From NCBI GenBank assembly GCA_018340805.1, contig JACMZG010001870.1:46741809-46805808 (forward strand): DNA of 64,000 bases. The letters are read 5' to 3'. Below, piece by piece: positions 57,155 through 64,000 of the stretch; the first letter of the stretch is position 1, and the number at the start of each line of letters is the position of its first letter. The notes under the pieces were generated by a model that saw nothing but the letters and a program-made list of their open reading frames with translations, ran no database searches and was not told the origin of the DNA. The translations under genes were made by a program, and so were the position numbers. The DNA is from Microvelia longipes (taxonomy: Eukaryota; Arthropoda; Insecta; Hemiptera; Veliidae).

Positions 57155-57660
57155 GTGAAATAAAAGTAAAATGAAAGGAATAATTAAAGTAAAATGAAAG
57201 GAATAATTAAGTTAAATTAAAGTAAATAATAAAGTAAAATGGAATAATTAAAGTAAATGAAAGAATAATTAAAGTAAAATGAAAGAATAATTAAAGAGTA
57301 AAATGAAAGGAATAATTAAAGTAAAATGAAAGGAATAAATAAGTAAAATGAAAGGAATAATTAAAGAAAAATGAAAGGAATAATTAAAGTAAAATGAAAG
57401 AAATAATTAAAGTAAATGAAAGGAATAATTAAAGTAAAATGAAAGGAATAATTAAAGTAAAATGAAAGGAATAAATAAAGTAAAATGAAAGGAATAATTA
57501 AAGTAAAATGAAAGAATAATTAAAGTAAAATGAAAGAATAAATAAAGTAAAATGAAAGGAATAAATAAAAAGTAAAATGAAGAATAATTAAGTAAAATGA
57601 AAGATAGAGTAATGTAGTAATAATAATGATAAGAATACATTAAAGTAACAATGAAAGGAC
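57155..57660. repeat. 23-bp satellite, clean proximal part
   Basis: Unit AAAGTAAAATGAAAGGAATA + ATT, about 22 units with small deletions. Confidence 0.97.
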
Positions 57661-60600
57661 ATAATTAATGTAAACCTCCGAATAGGCATTATAAAGTGAC
57701 TCGTACTTCGCTCAATATGCAATAGTGAGAATAATATATAACAGAGTCTCACACACCTGAAAAGATATTAATTAAAGTGCAAAAATAGAAGGATAAACTA
57801 ATTAGAGGTACAGACTCTCGAAACGTGAATACATTAATGCTCAGAATTATCGAAGGAATAAGTTGAATATGATAAAATGAAATGGAAATATAGTTTATAG
57901 TAAATAATTCGAAAGGAATAAAAAAGTAAAATGAAGGAATAAAGTCTACAAAGTGCTAAGTAATAATAAGGATTGTAAAAAGTAATAATATGTGAAATGA
58001 AGTATATCTCATAAGTAAAATTGAAAACATTGGGCCATATCTTTAATAAGTAGTAAATGAATACGATATTAGAAGTGAAAGATAAAATGTATATAAAAGA
58101 AATAAACTCTATATAGTGTGTATATGAAAATGAGAAGAATAATATAATAGTCAAAATATAAAATGAAAATAATTAACAAAACAGTTAAAATGGACAAGTG
58201 TCAACTAGTATATCTACAGATAAGTTGAATGACAAGATAACTCATGCTATTTGATAGTAAAACTTGAAGGAGAGATAAATAAAGTTAAATCACACTGATG
58301 AATGAGGGCAATGTTAGACAAAGTTTATATACATATGAATAGAGAAGCCATAGATAAATTAACATCTTTATATGATGCGTGCATACGCAGACTCACGAGT
58401 AATTGAAAGATTAAACTTTGATATAGGAAATACCTCTAATATGAAAATATGAATATAAGAGGGAATAAATTAAAAAGTAATATATAATTGAAATATATGA
58501 GTTATCTAATCTACGCGTAAAAATTGAATATGTGAGAATAAGTTATGTAGTGTATATATATCGGTAAGAAGAATAAATAAATAGTATAAAAATGATTATA
58601 TAGAGAGTTATTAGTAATCAAATTATGTTTATATAAGTTATAATAAGCGAAGTGTATGGTCAGAGTTGAACTATATTCACATAATCAAGAAGTATAAAAT
58701 AGAAAGGAGAAGTACCACTCACTCCTTAGAAGTGTAAGTAGAAAATGATCATCAAATGTGTAAACTATATAGAAATATACAATATTAGTGTGATAAGGAT
58801 ACCTAGACAAGCGAGACTAAATAGAGTACCATTAAAAAGGCAATAGTGAGAATGAATTAATAACAGTAAACAATAGTGAAGAGAACGTAGATCTCGAAAC
58901 GCTCACACAAGATAACGCGCAAAAAACGTGCAAAAAAAAGATATAAAATGGAAAGGATACCATTCGGATATATTAAAGTAATTATAATTTAGAACACTAC
59001 TGATAATTCAATTAAGTCTCAATAAGTAAATATTGAAAGGGCTTTTAAGTAAGTGGTTAAAAAAGTAAAAATGAAGAATAAATATAAAGACAGATTAAAG
59101 CAAAAACGGTAGTAGAAACTGTTAATTAGAATAAAAGTTAAAACAATGAAATGCGATACAAATAAATGATGAAGAGATGACAAACATGATAAAGCGCGAC
59201 AAACTGAACACACATGTAGAAGTAAAAAATTAGAAAAGATGTTAAAGAACTTAGTAATAAGAGTGTGGACCACACGAATAATTAAGTGTAGAAATAGAGA
59301 GGGATACTAACATTAAGAAAGTAACACGCAATACAAATTGCAAAGGCAAGGTGAGAATAAGAGATGGGTAAATAATAGAAATCAAAGAGATACCAACTTA
59401 CAAAGGTAAAATATAAGAAACGGAAATAAATAAACGAACCATGCGGCAAAAAGGAATAATTACAAGTAATGAAACGCGAATACACACTAAAGTAACAAAT
59501 GAACAGGCAATAATTACACAGGTAACACACTGAAAAGGAACAATTATAAAGCTAAAACTCAACAGAAGATGCAATTAACAGATAAACATCGAACAGGAAT
59601 AAATACACGCTAAAACTTAGAAAGAGCGGAACTAAAAATGAAAGTTAAAATATGAAGGAAAAATAGTATGGTAGTTAAAGTAAAATGAAAGTTGTTAACA
59701 CTAAATAAAGTAAAATAGAAAGGAAATGATAATTAAAGTAAAATTGAAAGGATATAAAATTAAATTACAGAAAAACATGAACATAGACACAATGTGAAAT
59801 TCACACACTGAAAGCAATAACGACGAAGACCACACTAATGTTAAGCTACAAGACTGAATAGAAATATATAAAAGTAATAAGAAAAGGAACAATAATTAAA
59901 GTAATAAAGGAATGAATAGAAGAATAAAATAATGAAAGGAATAAATATAGTAAACACTGACCAAGGACATAAATTACAGCTAAATAGAAAGGAAATCAAC
60001 ATTAATAGTAAATCAAAGGAAATATAATTACTAAGTAAAGGATAAAGGAATTTAAAAGACTAAAAAATGAAAAGTGCAAATGAAATTAAGACGCTAACAA
60101 ATGAAGGCAAATAAACTAAAAGCACTAGAACATGAAAGGAAAATAATTAAAGGAAAAGGAAAGGAATAAAATAACAGTAAATGTCGCAAGAGAATATATC
60201 TCAAGAAAATCGAAGAGGAATAAATAAAGGTAAAATAGAAACGAAGACATAACTCTCAAAGTAACAAGAAAGATACAAGCCTAAACAGAATACAATGAAC
60301 AAGCAACTACACTTGAAACGTAAAATAGAAAAGCGGAGATCACAATAAGCTAAAAATGAAGTTAGAAGAATCAATATAAAGCATAAAATACAAGAATAAT
60401 ATAAAAGTAAAACTGGAAGGAAGTAAATAAAAGACAACAGAAAAGACAATTAAATTCAGCAACGCAAAATCGAAGGAATAATCTAAACTAGTGAACAACA
60501 AGAGCAGAAGGACATAATTAATAGTCAACAATCGGAAACAACAATGAATCAATAAATAAAGTGTGAAGACATGAATATGGAATAAATAAAGTAATACAGT

Positions 60601-63230
60601 GCAAAAGGAAAATAATGTAAAGTAACAATGAAAGTAAAAAATAAAGTAAAATGAAAGGGAATAATAATAAGAGCTAAACAGATAGAGAAAAAGGAATAAG
60701 TTAAGGCTCAAAATGAACAGACCTCAAAGTAAAGGCACAAAATGAAAGGACAGCACGAAATTCAACACGTATTAAGATGAAAAGGCAATAATCCACAAGA
60801 TACAAATGAAAGAGAATAATATAAAGTAAAATCGAGAAGGACATAATTAAACAGTACAAATAGAAAGAGCAAATATCAAAACGCAATTAATACACAGAAT
60901 ACAATCAACACCAAGTATATAATGAACACGGCAGAATAATTACAACGTTAAGCGATAGTATAAGGATTAATAACCAGGACTATCCCAGTTGAACAGTTGT
61001 ACAGTAGGGTAATATTAAAGCGTCAGAACAATGAATATAAAAAAAAAAGGTATAATAAAAAATAAATATGAATACAATGACAGTAAATGGAATATTACAG
61101 AAAGAGGCATATAAAAGTACATAGCAAAGAAGTAATCCAAAGCCTCACACACATGAAAGAAGAATTATTCAAAGTCAAAATGGAAAGGAATAATTAAAAA
61201 GTAACAACCCAATAGAACAAGGAAAATAAATAAAAGTAAAATATGAAAGGGAATAATATAAAGTACAAATGAAAGGAATAATTAAAGAATCAACATGAAA
61301 GGATAACTAAAGCTAAACATGAAAAAGGACACTACTATTAAACGCTAAAATAAAAAGAATCAATTCAAGTAAAATGAACACGCGAAATAATTACAAGTAC
61401 AAATGAAAGGACATAAATAAACCCAAAGCTGAAAACTGACAGACGAATAACTAAAGTAAACACCTTGAAATGGAGATAACTATTAAAGGTAAAATAGAAA
61501 GAGAAATAAAATAAAAGTAAAAATGACAAAGGAACTCAAAATAATAAAAAATGTAAAATGAGAAAAGGATATCAAATACTAAAAGTAAAATTAGAAAAGG
61601 AATTATTAAAGTAAGGAATGAAAGCGAAAAATATAAAGTAAAATAAAGGAATAATAACAAGCCTAAAATTGAAGGACAATAACATCACAGAGTAAGAAAT
61701 ACATGAAAGAAAATAATTTAAAGATCAAAATGGGAATAAATGCAAGCCCGCGACAGTACAAATCGCACCAAGCGATAATTCAAGAAGTAAAAGTGAAAGG
61801 AGATAATTAAAGTAAATGAAGAAGTAAAATTAAACGCTCAACTCGCAAGCGAATAATTAAGTAAAACGCACAAGGAAACTAATAAAGTCAAATGGAAGGA
61901 CATACACATAACAGTACAAATCCGAAACGGAATAATTAAAAAAATCGCAAAGGAACTCAACATAAAGTAAAATGAAAGGTATAAATAAGTAAAATGAAAA
62001 GAAATAAATTAAGTTTAAAAATGAAAGGGACATACAATAAAGTAAGAATGCAAAGATATAAAGTAACATGAAAGCGCAATAATTAAAAGTAAATGAAGGA
62101 ATAAATATAAAGTTAAAATGAAAGAATAATCTCAAAAGTAAAAATGGAAGAATAAGAAAGAAACACATGCGAAAGCGGACATAATAAAGCTAACCAATAA
62201 AGGAATAGATTAAAAAGCACACAATAAAAGACATGAATTAAAGTATCCAACCATGAAAAAGGACAAATATGAAATAAGTAAAATGAAACACACGCGCAGA
62301 GTCACAAGTGTCAAGAGGGTGTAAAATAGAAAGCGAATAACAACTTAAGAATTGAAAGAATGAAAGAGAATAAATTAAACGTAAACTAGAACAAGAGATA
62401 AATAAAGTAGAATGAAAAGAAATAATAAATAGCTAGAGAAATGAACAGAACTTAATTAAAGTACATGCAATGCAAAGAGATTAACCATACAATATACTCA
62501 TGAAGGAAATTAAAAGTTACAAAAAAATCCAGAAAGACAAAATTAAAGGAAAAATGAACGGACATATTACAAGTAATACAAACACATTGAAAGGTAATCA
62601 CAAATACAAGTAACAACAAATGAAACGAGATAATTAAAGTGACCAACTGGCACAAGAATCAATCTCAGAAGGTAAAATAGACAGGATACAACAAACGTAA
62701 AATGAACAGCAAATAACCTATAAAGTCAAAACAATGTTACCACAGGTAACTACATTAAAGTAAAAATGAACATGGTAAATAAAGTAAAATAATGACAACG
62801 AGACTAAAAATTAAAATGGTGTGAAATGGAGCTGAACAGAAGAATAGAATAGAAGTAAAAATAGAAAAGGCATAATTATCACAAGTAACATTGAAAGAGA
62901 ATAATTTGGAAACGTGTACAGAAATGAAAGCGGAATAATAATGGAAAGTAAATTGAAGGAATAAATAAAACGTAAAATGAAGGGAATAATATAAAGTAAA
63001 ATAAAGAATAAATGAAAGTAAATATGAAAGGACATAATTAAAGGTAAAATGAAAGGCAATTAAGTTAAAAATGACCACGAATAATAAAGTAACAAATGAA
63101 AGGAATAAATTAAAGTACACAATGAAAGGAAGTATCCTGAAAGTAAGATAGAAAGAAATTAAAGTAACAAAATAAAGCAATAAGAAGAGTACCAATGAAA
63201 GACATTAATAAAAGTAAAAATGAAAGGACC
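57661..63230. repeat. 23-bp satellite, heavily scrambled middle (about 5.6 kb)
   Basis: Throughout, pieces such as GAAAGGAATAATTAAAGTAA recur at roughly 23-bp spacing but with frequent insertions, deletions and C/G substitutions. 58200-59000 is the most disordered. Every long minus-strand frame (Phe/Leu/Ile/Tyr-rich, up to 146 residues) is a translation of this repeat. There is no gene here. Confidence 0.85.
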
Positions 63231-63680
63231 TAAATTTAAGATAAAATGAAAGATAATCCTAAAGAGTAAAATGAAAGGAATAATTAAAGTAAAATGAAAG
63301 GAATAATTAAAGTAAAATGAAAGGAATAATTAAGTAAAATGAAAGGAATAAATAAAAGTAAAAATAGAAGCGAATAATTAAAAGTTAAACTGAAGGATAA
63401 ATACAAGTCAAAATGAAAGGAATACTTAAAGTAAAATGAAGGAATAAATTAAAGTAAAATGAAGGAATAAATAAGTAAAAAATGAAAAGGATAATTAAAG
63501 TAAAATGAAAGATAATAAAGTAAACTGAAGGGAATGAATTAAAGTAAAAATGAAAGGAATAATTAGGTAAGTAAACACAATGAGAAGGGAATAATTAAAG
63601 TAAAATGGAAGCGAGACTGATAAACGCTAGTAAGAAATGAAGAGGAATAATTAAAGTAAATGGAAAAGGAATATTAAAGT
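63231..63680. repeat. 23-bp satellite, clean distal part
   Basis: Regular AAAGTAAAATGAAAGGAATA-type units return, again with minor indels toward 63600. Confidence 0.95.
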
Positions 63681-64000
63681 AAATTTTGCTTCTCTACCTT
63701 AATATAGTAAGAATAGAATATATCTTAATTTCTAATAAGAACTGCGATAGAGCTTCCGCGCGTCTTCATTATGTCACCCTCGGATATTTTAGGTCTTCCG
63801 TAAGTCCAGGACCGCAGTCACTGATAGTGAGGGTGAAGGATGGTCCATTGATATGTAGATACTGACTGCCGGAATCCTCATATGTATTCAACATTAGACG
63901 CGCCTAAAACAGAGGCAACACACGCACGCGAGAAATGACTATAATCTATCTTTCTTACAATATAATTGCATAATTATGCTCCTCCGTCAGTGGGGGGTAC
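63681..64000. other. Non-satellite sequence at window end
   Basis: Higher GC than the rest (e.g. CTTCCGCGCGTCTTCATTAT). Not matched to anything else in the window; the last 320 bp are too short to classify. Confidence 0.4.

Noticed and set aside
57452..63195. Many minus-strand open frames rich in Phe, Leu, Ile, Tyr, resembling membrane proteins
   Set aside because: They are the reverse translation of the 23-bp AAAGTAAAATGAAAGGAATAATT satellite, which lacks stops in some frames.

Overview
The window is a repeat-dense, gene-poor piece of an animal genome. It is strongly AT-rich and shows spliceosomal-type splice sites, polymerase-III-type SINEs, LINE remnants, hAT-type transposons with 8-bp target duplications, and long (TA)n tracts. 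I see no complete protein-coding gene, rRNA gene, tRNA gene or CRISPR. The LINE, Penelope-like and SINE content points to an invertebrate metazoan; I cannot name the species.

Layout. 0.1-1.2 kb: a long inverted-repeat transposon that still carries the first exon of a Myb/SANT-like protein. 1.5-9.7 kb: copies of the commonest local repeat (here R2), two of them split by DNA transposons with clean target duplications, plus a 1.1-kb element with inverted ends that carry a hammerhead-ribozyme-like core. 10.5-14 kb: a tRNA-derived SINE, a second copy of the Mutator-like MITE, and a 280-bp tandem unit with a hammerhead core (retrozyme-like). 15-18.6 kb: a second tRNA-derived SINE, a 21-bp satellite, a foldback whose arms each carry a complete hammerhead motif, and a hAT element containing a LINE 3' end. 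18.6-25.3 kb: foldbacks, poly-G runs, a second hAT element and a TIR repeat of about 0.9 kb. 26-32.4 kb: an 18-bp satellite, a full SINE with a 16-bp target duplication, and an 82-bp minisatellite. 33.1 kb: one plausible orphan exon (acidic then proline-rich). 34-42 kb: SINEs, a duplicated segment, a 5S-derived SINE, a ~100-bp minisatellite and a SINE palindrome. 43-57 kb: LINE remnants, further R2 and 5S-SINE copies, a second copy of the 24-kb TIR repeat and a perfect 36-bp hairpin. 57.1-63.7 kb: a 23-bp satellite, clean at both ends and badly scrambled in the middle.

The most interesting content is three different hammerhead-ribozyme arrangements within 14 kb (about 3.7/4.7, 13.35 and 17.0/17.2 kb), plus three unrelated families of Pol-III-derived SINEs (two tRNA-derived, one 5S-derived). 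Elements are heavily nested, and shared insertion targets give several natural empty-site comparisons. Most long open frames here are low-complexity translations of TA tracts or satellites and are not genes.
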